A DNA stretch of 64,000 nt, taken from Chthonomonadales bacterium (GTDB taxonomy: Bacteria; Armatimonadota; Chthonomonadetes; Chthonomonadales; CAJBBX01). Below the pieces are notes generated by a model that did no database searches, was not told the origin of the DNA, and saw nothing but the letters and a program-made list of their open reading frames with translations. The stretch covers positions 1 through 64,000 of the forward strand of contig DAIDHP010000015.1 of assembly GCA_027459625.1 (NCBI GenBank), given 5' to 3'. Of this stretch, positions 7,957 through 16,861 are shown piece by piece (position 1 is the stretch's first letter; each line of letters opens with the position of its first letter). The translations under genes were made by a program, and so were the position numbers.

Positions 7957-9600
7957 TTAGTTTAGTATCGCCTTCATGTCGTTTTCCGGTGTGGTGATGG
8001 GTGTTAGTCCAAACTTTTCCACCAACAGATTTAATACTGACGGTGCTATGAAAGAGGGAAGAGACGGTCCGATGCGTATATTCTTGATCCCAAGATAGAG
8101 CAATGTCAAAAGTATTGAGACCGCTTTTTGCTCGTACCAAGAAAGAATTAACGACAATGGAAGATCATTCACCCCGCATTGGAACGCATCCGCGAGCGCC
8201 ACGGCGATTTGTATTGCCGAATATGCGTCATTGCACTGCCCGATATCCAAAAGCCGAGGCAAGCCCGCGACGGTGCCGAAGTCGTATTTGTTGAATCGAT
8301 ACTTTCCGCAGGCCAGCGTCAGGATGATCGTATCATCGGGAGCGTTTTCAGTGAACTGAGTGTAGTAGTCGCGTCCAAGGCGAGCCCCGTCACATCCGCC
8401 GACGAGGAAGAAATGCTTCACCGCCCCGCTCTTAACGGCTTCCACCACTTTGTCCGCCACGCTCATCACGGCGTTACGCCCGAAACCCACAAGTATCGTC
8501 TTATCCTCTCCGTCCTCCGTAAAACCCGGGGCGGCAAGCGCGGCGTCGATCACGGGCTTGAAATCCCGATTTTGTATGTGCCTTACATTAGGCCACGCCA
8601 CCATTCCGCATGTGAATATCCTGTCGATATAACCTGGCTTCGGCTCTTGAATGCAGTTGGTGGTCATCAGAATGGCGCCCGGGAACATGTCGAACTCTTT
8701 TCCCTGATTCATCCACGCGCCTCCGTAATTGCCGACCAAGTGAGGATTTTTTTTCAGTTTCGGATACCCGTGAGCGGGAAGCATCTCCCCGTGGGTGTAG
8801 ACATTGATCCCCAACCCTTCCGTCTGCTTCAGAAGCTCTTCCAAATCCTTGAGATCGTGACCTGATATGAGAATGGCTTTGCCCTTCAATGGCTCGACGC
8901 GAACAGGCGTCGGTTCCGGATGTCCGAAAGTGGTGGTGTGCGCCCGGTCCAACAACTCCATCACTCTGTAATTGATCTCACCCATCGCCAGGCATCTGCC
9001 GAGCAACTCCTCCTGAACCGGTTCAGCGGACGCCAGATAGTTCAGGGCTTCATGCATCTCGTTGAAAATTCGATCATCCTCATATCCTAATATGACGGCA
9101 TGATCCAGATATGCCGCGGCGCCCTTCAACCCATAAAGATAAAGCTCCTGCAATCCCGCCAGTTCATCGCCGTACTTCTTGCGTCTTTCCTCGATGGACA
9201 CATCCTCGGCCTGCTCCAATAGTCCGTTCATATCGGGGGCCGGCTCCCATTTGGCGGAGCCCTGGAAATCCTCCGGACTTTGATCCTTCTTCCGACAAAC
9301 TTGTAAATAAAGCCCTTTGGCTCTCTCCTTCATCATGCCCGCTCTTAACAGAAGTTTTTTCATGCGCTCGGGATCGAAATTCACATTCGTCACCGTCGTG
9401 AACAACGCCTGAAGCATAAACAGATCAACTTCGTTATCCTTGCCGCCCAATAATCGAGCGTGATATGCGTATTGTGAAATCCCCCCGGTTGCGTAGATGA
9501 GCAAGTCCTGAAGCTTGGCGGTGATTGGGTCCTTGCCGCAAACACCCACATCCACGCATCCGGTTCCACGAAATGTCTGCTCGCATTGATAGCAAAACAT
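7957..9600 (-). CDS. hcp: Hybrid cluster protein (Hcp, hydroxylamine/NO reductase)
   Basis: Cytoplasmic iron-sulfur-oxo protein of nitrosative-stress defence; family members reduce NO or hydroxylamine. The N-terminal cluster motif is C3-x2-C6-x8-C15-x5-C21, the spacing of the strict-anaerobe (class I) type. Downstream segments carry the hybrid-cluster cysteines: GGCDGARLGRDYY, LACGKYRFN and DIGQCNDAYSA. The 547-residue length is normal. AGGAGA precedes the ATG. The gene lies 79 nt downstream of an Rrf2-type regulator on the same strand, the arrangement expected for NsrR-like control. Confidence 0.95.
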   Translation of the reverse strand: MFCYQCEQTFRGTGCVDVGVCGKDPITAKLQDLLIYATGGISQYAYHARLLGGKDNEVDLFMLQALFTTVTNVNFDPERMKKLLLRAGMMKERAKGLYLQVCRKKDQSPEDFQGSAKWEPAPDMNGLLEQAEDVSIEERRKKYGDELAGLQELYLYGLKGAAAYLDHAVILGYEDDRIFNEMHEALNYLASAEPVQEELLGRCLAMGEINYRVMELLDRAHTTTFGHPEPTPVRVEPLKGKAILISGHDLKDLEELLKQTEGLGINVYTHGEMLPAHGYPKLKKNPHLVGNYGGAWMNQGKEFDMFPGAILMTTNCIQEPKPGYIDRIFTCGMVAWPNVRHIQNRDFKPVIDAALAAPGFTEDGEDKTILVGFGRNAVMSVADKVVEAVKSGAVKHFFLVGGCDGARLGRDYYTQFTENAPDDTIILTLACGKYRFNKYDFGTVAGLPRLLDIGQCNDAYSAIQIAVALADAFQCGVNDLPLSLILSWYEQKAVSILLTLLYLGIKNIRIGPSLPSFIAPSVLNLLVEKFGLTPITTPENDMKAILN

Positions 9601-9617
9601 TCTATTCTCCTTGTTAT

Positions 9618-9647
9618 GGATCGGACAACATGCGATTTATCCGACCC
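9618..9647. promoter_or_regulatory. Inverted repeat between regulator and hcp
   Basis: GGATCGGA (9618-9625) and TCCGACCC (9640-9647) form an 8-bp inverted repeat with one wobble position, centred about 30 nt upstream of the hcp ATG. It could be an operator or a leader hairpin. It does not resemble the palindrome in front of the regulator gene. Confidence 0.35.
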
Positions 9648-9679
9648 CTCGTTTTCATTGGTTGATAACATCGGGTGAA

Positions 9680-10120
9680 TTAATGACAGGATGGCGTCGA
9701 ACTTGGCGGTTCCAACGAGTCATGCAGATCAGCCGCAGTCTTATCCATGAAGAAGGAAAGAACTTTCCGGTTAATCTCCTTGGTTAATTCACCGAGGATA
9801 CAGCTTTCACGAAGGCAATCGGTTCTTCCGAGAAGACAGTTGCTTGGAAGATACGGACCCTCCACCGCCTCGATCACATCTATGAGTCGAATATCCTTCG
9901 CATCTCTTGCGAGACGAAAGCCTCCGTGCGGTCCGCGTACAGCCATGAGAATGCCCGCCCTGACGAGCCATTGATGCACCTTCGCCAGATGGTGAGTTGA
10001 CGCCTCCAAGTTATCGGCAATCTCCTGATTGGAGATCAATCGACCCGGATGAGCGGTGATGTAATCCACGGAATGCAATGCCAATGCGGCGGCGTCCGTC
10101 AACTTGAGGCAGGTGAGCAT
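9680..10120 (-). CDS. Rrf2-family transcriptional regulator (NsrR/IscR-like)
   Basis: Winged-helix Fe-S transcription factor. The N-terminal HTH (ISNQEIADNLEASTHHLAKVHQWL) and wing (RGPHGGFRLAR) are typical of Rrf2 proteins. Three cysteines, C95, C102 and C107, form the expected cluster-ligand set, although the C-x6-C-x4-C spacing differs slightly from Escherichia coli NsrR and IscR. At 146 residues it has the usual size. GAGGAG stands 6 nt before the ATG. Its position upstream of hcp suggests an NO-sensing repressor of that gene, which is inference from the known NsrR-hcp regulon. Confidence 0.9.
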   Translation of the reverse strand: MLTCLKLTDAAALALHSVDYITAHPGRLISNQEIADNLEASTHHLAKVHQWLVRAGILMAVRGPHGGFRLARDAKDIRLIDVIEAVEGPYLPSNCLLGRTDCLRESCILGELTKEINRKVLSFFMDKTAADLHDSLEPPSSTPSCH

Positions 10121-10145
10121 AACTAACTCCTCGAAGGGGTTATTC

Positions 10146-10161
10146 TGGTATTATAATACCA
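10146..10161. promoter_or_regulatory. Perfect 16-bp palindromic operator over a -10 box
   Basis: TGGTATTATAATACCA is a perfect palindrome 26 nt upstream of the Rrf2 regulator gene and contains TATAAT-like sequence on both strands. It fits an autoregulatory site that blocks the -10 region. The same site could also affect rightward transcription toward the tRNA. Confidence 0.65.
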
Positions 10162-10260
10162 TATTACTTTAATTAAGAGTTTCATTTATCCCTTTATCGC
10201 GGCGATCCAATTTTATCCTGTTGACTTCATGAATGTTAGGGAATATACTATTCATGACAT

Positions 10261-10342
10261 GCCCAGGTGGTGGAATAGGCAGACACAAGGGACTTAAAAT
10301 CCCTCGCCGCAAGGCATGCGGGTTCGACCCCCGCCCTGGGCA
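10261..10342 (+). tRNA. tRNA-Leu (anticodon UAA)
   Basis: Complete class II tRNA. The acceptor stem GCCCAGG pairs with CCTGGGC. The anticodon loop CTTAAAA presents TAA within stem GGGA/TCCC. A long variable arm follows, and the T arm is GCGGG-TTCGACC-CCCGC. The discriminator is A. The 3' CCA is not encoded. Confidence 0.97.
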
Positions 10343-10429
10343 TTCGGAATAAATGAAACGGATGGAACCAACCTAATCTCCAGTCCTTGATACCACCTAA
10401 AGCATTCACAGGAATGGAGGCGAGAAAAT

Positions 10430-10756
10430 ATGAAAGTCACATTAAAGTGCCACTGCGGGCAGAAGATTTTCAGTAAGGATATCATGCAGCGCAATTACTA
10501 TGTCCGTCAGTACGGACCGAGCTACGTGTATATCAAATATCGTTGCTCCAGATGCAAGAAGCTTGGCGAGCATTTTATCAAGCAAGAGGAGTGGGATGAT
10601 AGCCTGCTCCGCGATAATATGACGGAACTTGAACCCGACGAAAAATTACGTTTCGAAAAGCTAGGCAAAATTAGCGAAAAAGAGATAAAAGAGTTTCACA
10701 ATTACCTCGATAGGCATAGCCTCAGAAAAATAAAGGATTGGAAGGAAGACAAATAG
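10430..10756 (+). CDS. Zinc-ribbon protein of unknown function
   Basis: A 108-residue soluble protein with two cysteine pairs, C7-x-C9 and C38-x2-C41, suggesting a zinc ribbon in the first half (CHCGQKIF ... YRCSRCKKLGEHF). A charged, probably helical C-terminal part (ELEPDEKLRFEKLGK) follows. GGAGGCGAG precedes the ATG with good spacing. It does not resemble a named family that I can place with confidence. Its 3' end overlaps the start of the downstream ABC ATPase by 19 nt, so the two are probably co-translated. Confidence 0.75.
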   Translation: MKVTLKCHCGQKIFSKDIMQRNYYVRQYGPSYVYIKYRCSRCKKLGEHFIKQEEWDDSLLRDNMTELEPDEKLRFEKLGKISEKEIKEFHNYLDRHSLRKIKDWKEDK

Positions 10757-11481
10757 CGCACTCCTCGACCACATCTTTGATAGAGACCCATAACCTCAGT
10801 CGCTTTTATGAAAATGGCGCAATGAGAGTCCAAGCTGTTACGGAAATCAATCTGTCCATCAATGAGGGGGATTTCGTTTCGATAATGGGTCCTTCGGGCT
10901 CGGGAAAGTCAACCTTCATGCACATTTTGGGATGCCTTGACCGACCCACCTCAGGGACCTATCTTTTACAAGGCACGGACGTATCAAAATGCCCGGATAT
11001 AAAACTGGCGGATATCAGAAATCGTCTGATTGGATTTGTTTTTCAGACCTACAATCTACTTCCTCATGCGAACGCTCTGAAAAACGTCGAGTTGCCTCTT
11101 CTCTACAAAAACGGTTCGTTCCCGAAATACGCCGCACAGGAGGCGCTTGCCGCAGTGAGGATGCAGTCTCGCATGCACCATAAACCCAATCAACTATCCG
11201 GCGGTCAGCAACAACGAGTCGCCATCGCTCGCGCTCTGGTGAACAACCCCTCCATCATCCTAGCGGATGAACCCACCGGCAACCTTGACAGCAAAACCGG
11301 GGAGGATATCCTCGCCATCTTCCAAAAACTCAACGCCGAAGGAAAAACGATCATACTCGTCACGCACGAACGAACTGTGGCGGAGCATACGGATAGAATC
11401 ATTCATTTCGCGGATGGCTCCATCGTGAATGACGAAGTTGTGCGAAACCCAAGAACTGCCAATAGCATCTCGCTGGATTAA
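10738..11481 (+). CDS. ABC transporter ATP-binding protein (LolD/MacB type), orphan
   Basis: ATPase of the MacB/LolD/FtsE-like class that powers lipoprotein release or mechanotransmission. Walker A is GPSGSGKST, the Q-loop is in [13 protein letters not shown], the signature [15 protein letters not shown], Walker [14 protein letters not shown], and the switch His in VTHER. The cognate permease normally follows, but the next gene is on the opposite strand, so this ATPase is orphaned locally. The upstream TTG start overlaps the zinc-ribbon gene and is only moderately supported; a second in-frame TTG about 33 nt downstream is an alternative. Confidence 0.9.
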   Translation: MEGRQIAHSSTTSLIETHNLSRFYENGAMRVQAVTEINLSINEGDFVSIMGPSGSGKSTFMHILGCLDRPTSGTYLLQGTDVSKCPDIKLADIRNRLIGFVFQTYNLLPHANALKNVELPLLYKNGSFPKYAAQEALAAVRMQSRMHHKPNQLSGGQQQRVAIARALVNNPSIILADEPTGNLDSKTGEDILAIFQKLNAEGKTIILVTHERTVAEHTDRIIHFADGSIVNDEVVRNPRTANSISLD

Positions 11482-11560
11482 AGAAACGCCCGCGACGCAA
11501 TATGCATTGCCGCGAGCGTATAATCTCATTCATGGAAGACGATGTTGGGTCGTTTTCCTA

Positions 11561-12625
11561 TTACAATATAATCATCCTTGTGGCGGCGCGGGTTAAAACC
11601 TTGTGGCCGTCCGAAGTTACAAGGACATCCTGTTCAATTCGAACACCGCCCCAGTCCGGGATATAGATTCCTGGTTCCACCGTCAGGATCATCCCTTCCT
11701 TCATAACCGTCTCGCTTTTCGGAGAGAAGCCATGTCCATCGTGCACCTCCAAACCGATGCTATGTCCCAAACCGTGTCCGAAATAGGACCCATATCCTTC
11801 GGTGCGAATGTGATTTCTCGCAATAAAGTCGATATCCTTGCCGAGAACGCCGGGCTTTATAGCCTGAATCGCCTTATTCAATGCCTCCAAAACCGTGCGA
11901 TAGACCTTTCTCTGCTCTTTATTCGCACGGGTCAACACCACCGTGCGCGTAATATCGGAGCAGTACCCATCCACTTTGGCGCCGAAATCCATTGTGACAA
12001 AATCGCCCTCCCGTAGAATTCGGTTCGTGGCGTGGCCGTGCGGTAACGAGGAACGGGGGCCGGAGGCGAGGATGGAATCGAAAGCCACATCAGCGCCCAT
12101 TTTCCGCATGCTCCATTCCAACTCAAGCATCACATCTCGCTCGGTGACGCTTGGTCGTATGAATGGCAAAATTCCTTCAAACGCCTTGTCCGCCACCCTG
12201 CACGCATCGCGAATAATTTTAATCTCCTTGGGATCCTTTATCATGCGAAGGTTCTCGATTATCTGCGAACATGGTGTGAACTCCACCCCCGAGCCCAGAG
12301 TATCTGTGTAGGTTTTCCAATTTCTCCAGGAGATATGATCCGAATCAAAACCAAGTTTTGTTATGCCTTCCTCACGCAGCCAGTCGGCGATCTCATCGGG
12401 GTAACTCTTTTCTATTTGAAAAACATCCCATCCCTTGCACTCCATTCCGGCTTGCGAGGTGTAGCGAGAATCGGTTAGGAAGATTTGGCGCGTATCCGTT
12501 AAAAGTATCACCGCGCTAGATCCGCTGAAACCGCTCAGCCAACGTATATTGTGTATGTTCGTTACGAGCATGGCGTTCAGCGACGCGCCATGCATCGCCT
12601 CGCGCGCCAAGGTTAATCTATCCAT
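11561..12625 (-). CDS. Xaa-Pro aminopeptidase-like M24 metallopeptidase
   Basis: Cytosolic dimetal peptidase that removes residues N-terminal to proline. The creatinase-type N-domain (residues 1-125) is followed by a pita-bread catalytic domain with all five metal ligands: D213, D224, H288, E317 and E331 (MDFGAK, CSDITRT, GHGLGHSIGLEVHDG, VEPGIY, GVRIEQD). At 354 residues it fits PepP/PepQ-type enzymes. The ATG follows immediately after the aroQ TAA, so the two are translationally linked. The pairing of aroQ with an M24 peptidase is seen in other bacteria, where the efp gene often follows; efp is not here. Confidence 0.93.
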   Translation of the reverse strand: MDRLTLAREAMHGASLNAMLVTNIHNIRWLSGFSGSSAVILLTDTRQIFLTDSRYTSQAGMECKGWDVFQIEKSYPDEIADWLREEGITKLGFDSDHISWRNWKTYTDTLGSGVEFTPCSQIIENLRMIKDPKEIKIIRDACRVADKAFEGILPFIRPSVTERDVMLELEWSMRKMGADVAFDSILASGPRSSLPHGHATNRILREGDFVTMDFGAKVDGYCSDITRTVVLTRANKEQRKVYRTVLEALNKAIQAIKPGVLGKDIDFIARNHIRTEGYGSYFGHGLGHSIGLEVHDGHGFSPKSETVMKEGMILTVEPGIYIPDWGGVRIEQDVLVTSDGHKVLTRAATRMIIL

Positions 12626-13069
12626 TTATCGATGGCTCTCCTCTACGAGTGTTTTTGCAGCATCCAGCGCCAGCAGATAACTGTTGGTGCCAAAGCCTAT
12701 TATTTGACCGTTGGTTACAGGGGAAACAACCGACTTGCTCCGCCACTCTTCGCGAGAGTGAATGTTGGTCAAATGCACCTCTATCGTTGGAATGCGAACT
12801 GCGGCGAGCGCATCGCGGATGGCATAGGAATAGTGCGTATAAGCTCCGGGGTTCAGTATGATTGCATCAGCCCACTTCATCGCGTCATGAATCGCGTCAA
12901 TCAACTCCCCTTCCGCATTGGACTGAAAGATACGCACCTCGATGCCCATCGATCGAGCCTTATCCTTGATTTTATGGTTGATATCGTCAAATGAATCCTG
13001 TCCGTACACATCCGGCTCGCGAATGCCGAGCAGGTTCAAGTTTGGTCCGTGCAGCAGGCAAAATTTCAT
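12626..13069 (-). CDS. aroQ: Type II 3-dehydroquinate dehydratase
   Basis: Shikimate-pathway enzyme converting 3-dehydroquinate to 3-dehydroshikimate. LLHGPNLNLLGIREPDVYG contains the catalytic Tyr region, and NPGAYTHYSYAIRDAL and EVHLTNIHSREEWR carry the remaining active-site residues including the His and Arg. Starting at the ATG at 13069 gives 147 residues, the family length; the in-frame extension upstream runs into the Trm112-like gene and is rejected. GGAG lies about 9 nt before the ATG. It ends flush against the M24 peptidase gene. Confidence 0.95.
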   Translation of the reverse strand: MKFCLLHGPNLNLLGIREPDVYGQDSFDDINHKIKDKARSMGIEVRIFQSNAEGELIDAIHDAMKWADAIILNPGAYTHYSYAIRDALAAVRIPTIEVHLTNIHSREEWRSKSVVSPVTNGQIIGFGTNSYLLALDAAKTLVEESHR

Positions 13070-13085
13070 CTCTTTTATCTCCGAC

Positions 13086-13277
13086 TTATTTATTCGATGA
13101 TGAGGACGGAGGCTCCGGCATGATCGCGGATTCCACGAGCAGTTCGGGAATACCATCTCTTATCGGGTATGCACGATGACATTTGTCGCATACGAGAGTC
13201 TCTCCATCCTCTCTTAAGGAAGGACGGTCCTCACAAGCGGGACAAGCCAAAAGCTCAAGTAGTTTCGGATCTATCAT
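13086..13277 (-). CDS. Trm112/UPF0434-family zinc-ribbon protein
   Basis: A 63-residue protein with MIDPKLLELLACPACE, a second CxxC (CDKCHRAYPIRDGIPELL) and the family length of about 60. Eukaryotic Trm112 is a methyltransferase activator; bacterial YcaR-type homologues are uncharacterised. GGAGG stands before the ATG at 13277, and this start is preferred over the one at 13337 that would overlap the glycosyltransferase gene. A short Ser-rich tail ends the protein. Confidence 0.9.
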   Translation of the reverse strand: MIDPKLLELLACPACEDRPSLREDGETLVCDKCHRAYPIRDGIPELLVESAIMPEPPSSSSNK

Positions 13278-13311
13278 TTTAAACCTCCAATATCGATGAA
13301 ACGGGTGTGCG

Positions 13312-14451
13312 CTATCCGGGAACGGATACTCCGGCAACCTCGCGATAGACTTCCAGCGTTTGTTTGGCGGAACGCACCCAACTAAACTGTTCCGCGCGTC
13401 TTATTCCTCTTTCACTCCAATATTGTCTCATCTCGGCATCCGTCAATATACGCGCAATCGCATCGCCCCATGCCACTGCGTCCATTTTAGGCAAAACCCA
13501 AGCCCCGTCACCAACCACCTCCGGCATAGCCGGGGCGTCACTTACAAGAGTCGGGGTTCCGCATGCCATCGCTTCGAGGGGGGGCAATCCGAACCCCTCG
13601 TAAAGGGATGGAAACGCCATCCCATCCGCCGTAGAGTATAGCGGGGGGAGATTCTCATCCTCCACATAATCGGTGTAAATCAGCGCATCCGCGACATTCA
13701 AACGGGCGGCCTGCCGGATCAAGGCTTCCCATTCCCACCCCTTTTTACCCGTTATTACCAACTTATGAGGGAGCCCGGCCTGTCGCCTGGCGCGGGCGAA
13801 AGCTTCGATCAGCATGGAGTGATTTTTACGCGGCTGCAATACTCCCACGGTGATTAGAAACGGATCAGTGATTCCGAATCGATTCTTCACAGATTCTCTT
13901 GCCAAATCCTTCGGTACCGGTCCATACTCCGGACCCGCCGCCTCCGGTATGGCGATGATTTTGGATTCCTCCAACCCATATATCCTAATGATATCTCTTC
14001 GAGAGCTTTCAGAAACGGTGATTACCTTCTTCGCCCTTCTCATGGCGGGCGGCACGGAAAGATTTAACAGCAGGCGATGTTTGCGTGGAAACCATTCGGG
14101 ATAGAGGCGAAACGAGATATCGTGAATAGTGGTGATTATCGGACAGGGCGGACGAATGGGAATGGTGTATTGGGTATGCCCGATATCCATACCATCCATT
14201 TTCAAAGCTTTTGGAAAGGTGAATATCGTCCAGATGCGATCGTTATTCGCAGGCACCACACGAATATTCAGGTTGGGAACATCCGGCAGGACGCCGGCGG
14301 GGATAGGCAAACGGGAATAGACGAAATATTCGTCCTTTTCGCGGGGATTCTCCTTGGAAAGATTTAAAATGGATCGTATTATATTCAACCAATAGGTACG
14401 GTCACCAGTGTATCTGCCGGTAAGCGCCCTTCCGTCAATGCCTATTCGCAT
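13312..14451 (-). CDS. GT4-family glycosyltransferase
   Basis: Cytoplasmic GT-B-fold retaining glycosyltransferase. It has an N-terminal acceptor domain (RIGIDGRALTGRYTGDRTYW), a donor domain beginning near ITVGVLQPRKNH, and the E-x7-E motif in YEGFGLPPLEAMACGTP. At 379 residues it is a normal GT4. A GGAGG site precedes the ATG. It is the third of three consecutive GT4 genes spaced 5-6 nt apart, so the set probably builds one exported polysaccharide or O-antigen-like glycan. Donor and acceptor cannot be read from sequence. Confidence 0.92.
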   Translation of the reverse strand: MRIGIDGRALTGRYTGDRTYWLNIIRSILNLSKENPREKDEYFVYSRLPIPAGVLPDVPNLNIRVVPANNDRIWTIFTFPKALKMDGMDIGHTQYTIPIRPPCPIITTIHDISFRLYPEWFPRKHRLLLNLSVPPAMRRAKKVITVSESSRRDIIRIYGLEESKIIAIPEAAGPEYGPVPKDLARESVKNRFGITDPFLITVGVLQPRKNHSMLIEAFARARRQAGLPHKLVITGKKGWEWEALIRQAARLNVADALIYTDYVEDENLPPLYSTADGMAFPSLYEGFGLPPLEAMACGTPTLVSDAPAMPEVVGDGAWVLPKMDAVAWGDAIARILTDAEMRQYWSERGIRRAEQFSWVRSAKQTLEVYREVAGVSVPG

Positions 14452-14456
14452 CCCTC

Positions 14457-15533
14457 TTACGCCTCCGAAAGAAGAGTTCGATAGAGCGCCATCGTCTCCT
14501 CCGCCATGCTCGAGTATGAATGTTTCCGAGCGTACTCCCCGGCTGCGGATGTCAACGACTCTCTCTGTGCCGGATCCCCCGCTAAAGTCTTTATGAGATC
14601 CGCCATCATCTCAGTGTGTGCTGCTGGGTATGCTCTAATGCAATCCGGCGTATCGTCTAGATATTCCATGTTAGGCGGAATATCCGAAGCCAATATAGGC
14701 TTGGCGCATGAAAACGACATGGCAAGCGACCCGGATCCGCTTGTTTGGTGGAACGGAGCCAGAATTAGATCGGTGGCGGCCATCCACTTATAGATATCCT
14801 CCCTATTAAGATACCCCGTAATCCGAACTCGATCATTCAATCCCCTTGCGTTTATCTCCTTATCGATAACTTGAGCGTAGTCCGTTCGATCGTCGGGATG
14901 CCTCCCTCCGGCGAAAATCAGATGGATATCATTCGGTAACAAGGAGAGCGCCCTCAGGGCGTCAAGATGCCCTTTTTTACGAGAAAGAAAGCCAAACATC
15001 GTGACGATGAACTTGTTCTCCAACCCAAATTCCTGTTTCATCGCGTGTGATGAGGGCAGCGCAGGAGAGGATGGAACTCCATGACGTATCAATTGTACCT
15101 TTTCAGGGGGAATTCCCGAGTGAGTCATCAAATATCTGTCCTGAGACGTATGCACAAGGATACGCCTGATACTGGGGTGCATGAAATTGGAGTGATTGGT
15201 GAGACGTATCATGAGGGATCGCACCGGATTTCCAGTGGATGGAAGAAACTCATGAGCGGTCAAAACCACTGGGGCGTCCACCTGATTCAAAAAATATCCG
15301 CATCTGTTCTTCCAAGGGGCGACACCGCCGAATAGGAAGTATTCATGCTGGATGTGAACCAAATCCGCACTGTCATTTTCAGGCGAATAGTTCTCCCAAT
15401 CGATCCTGCGAATCCGTATCGTCCTTTTGCTCAAAGCGTCCACAAGATAGTCGCTATAGTCGCTGATGCCGCACTGATCCTTCCGAGGGGCGATCATCAC
15501 GATGCTGAAATCCTGCTGAGATGAGGGGAGCAT
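14457..15533 (-). CDS. GT4-family glycosyltransferase
   Basis: GT-B glycosyltransferase of 358 residues. The N-terminal half contains QCGISDYSDYLVDAL and HIQHEYFLFGG, also present in its upstream neighbour. The donor domain has MFGFLSRKKGHLDALRAL and the degenerate E-x7-E region SGSGSLAMSFSCAKPILASD, in which the first Glu is replaced. This variant is frequent in this GT4 subgroup. There is no clear Shine-Dalgarno site; translation is probably coupled to the gene 6 nt upstream. Confidence 0.9.
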   Translation of the reverse strand: MLPSSQQDFSIVMIAPRKDQCGISDYSDYLVDALSKRTIRIRRIDWENYSPENDSADLVHIQHEYFLFGGVAPWKNRCGYFLNQVDAPVVLTAHEFLPSTGNPVRSLMIRLTNHSNFMHPSIRRILVHTSQDRYLMTHSGIPPEKVQLIRHGVPSSPALPSSHAMKQEFGLENKFIVTMFGFLSRKKGHLDALRALSLLPNDIHLIFAGGRHPDDRTDYAQVIDKEINARGLNDRVRITGYLNREDIYKWMAATDLILAPFHQTSGSGSLAMSFSCAKPILASDIPPNMEYLDDTPDCIRAYPAAHTEMMADLIKTLAGDPAQRESLTSAAGEYARKHSYSSMAEETMALYRTLLSEA

Positions 15534-15539
15534 AATTTT

Positions 15540-16664
15540 TTACCGTTTCGCCAGCGCCTTTTGGTAGACCTCCAATGTTTGCATCGCCGTATTCCTCCAT
15601 TGGTGTGTCTTGGCGTACTCTTGAGTGCGTTCGATAAGTTCTTTTTGACCGATGGGATTTTTCAAAACGCCCTTCAAACATGCGGTGAAATGATCGGCGT
15701 CTCCCGCTCGAAAGAGGCGAAGACATGGATGCCTCTGCTGTATCTCCTTGAAACAAGCCAGATCCGAGGCGACAATGGGCTTGGCGTAAGCAATCGCCAT
15801 CATGATGGAGTAGGAGCCGGTTGCTTGAATTTGCGGGATAATCACCACCTCCGTCGCCGCCATCATTTCAGCGATTTCCTCCTCCGATAAAAATCCGGTA
15901 ATCACCACTCGTTTTTCGAGCTTCATGGAGGCGATGCGCGCCTTCAGATCATCTCCCCACATGGTCTCGGTCGGAATACGAACCCCACCCGCGATCACCA
16001 GTGTGAATTCCTCGGGAAGATCAAGCAATGCATGCAAGGCGAGTTCATAACCTTTGGAGGGGTTGATAAAACCGAATAGCGTGATAAGACGTTTGTCCTC
16101 CAGATGAAACCGATCGCGCATGACGCCCCCCTGCGTTGGGGCGGGATAAGTGTGAGGAACGCCTGCAGGTACCACATGCACATCCTCCGGCTTCGCGCCA
16201 CGTGAAACAAGGATTTCGCGCCCGGCTTCAGTCAACACGATGCATTCTCCGGTGACAAAAGGGGCAACCTCCACGCTGTCGCGATACTTCACGTTTCTGA
16301 GCAGCATCCATTTCGCAAACCTATGGATTAACCGTTTTTCCTCCTTGTAACGGAGCATCTCCGCCACGGAATAGGTGGTGTGAGCGGTAATCACCACAGG
16401 CTTTTTGAGCAGGTAACGCATGTTCCAAAAGGCGCTGGACCCGGGCATGATTCCCCCCCAAAATCCGTGCTCATGCTGAATATGTATCAGGTCCGCCTCG
16501 TTTAATCTCTCCGCCTGAGCCTGATAATGAGCCATCTCCTGTTTGCCGGGTTCAATCGGCTCCACGCTCACTTCCACCAATTGCGACAGTTCAGCCACCA
16601 ACTCTCGTGTATAGTTGGCGATGCCGCAATGATCCCCTACGGTTGTAAGCATGGCGACTTTCAT
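15540..16664 (-). CDS. GT4-family glycosyltransferase
   Basis: GT-B glycosyltransferase of 374 residues, paralogous to the next gene: both share the CGI-x-[ND]Y motif near residue 15 and HIQHE about 75 residues in. The donor domain carries LFGFINPSKGYELALHAL and QATGSYSIMMAIAYAKPIVASD, where the usual E-x7-E is altered. GGCGAG precedes the ATG. The pair looks like a tandem duplication that has diverged. Confidence 0.9.
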   Translation of the reverse strand: MKVAMLTTVGDHCGIANYTRELVAELSQLVEVSVEPIEPGKQEMAHYQAQAERLNEADLIHIQHEHGFWGGIMPGSSAFWNMRYLLKKPVVITAHTTYSVAEMLRYKEEKRLIHRFAKWMLLRNVKYRDSVEVAPFVTGECIVLTEAGREILVSRGAKPEDVHVVPAGVPHTYPAPTQGGVMRDRFHLEDKRLITLFGFINPSKGYELALHALLDLPEEFTLVIAGGVRIPTETMWGDDLKARIASMKLEKRVVITGFLSEEEIAEMMAATEVVIIPQIQATGSYSIMMAIAYAKPIVASDLACFKEIQQRHPCLRLFRAGDADHFTACLKGVLKNPIGQKELIERTQEYAKTHQWRNTAMQTLEVYQKALAKR

Positions 16665-16861
16665 TCCACTCGCCTTCCCAAGTCATTCAATGGAGGTAAT
16701 TCCAAAAATCAGCATATGAGGAGCGAAACGCAATACGGACGCTCATAGAAACGCCTAAATACGTAATCCACAATTATCCGACCGGCATCCAAATTCGGGT
16801 TTCATCCCCATGTTTTCAAGTATACCTGAACGATATGCCGGCTATGAGCAAACCGAAGTGA

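Noticed and set aside
10121-10260. Additional tRNA or small RNA next to tRNA-Leu
   Set aside because: Only the operator palindrome and AT-rich spacer are present; no cloverleaf can be drawn.
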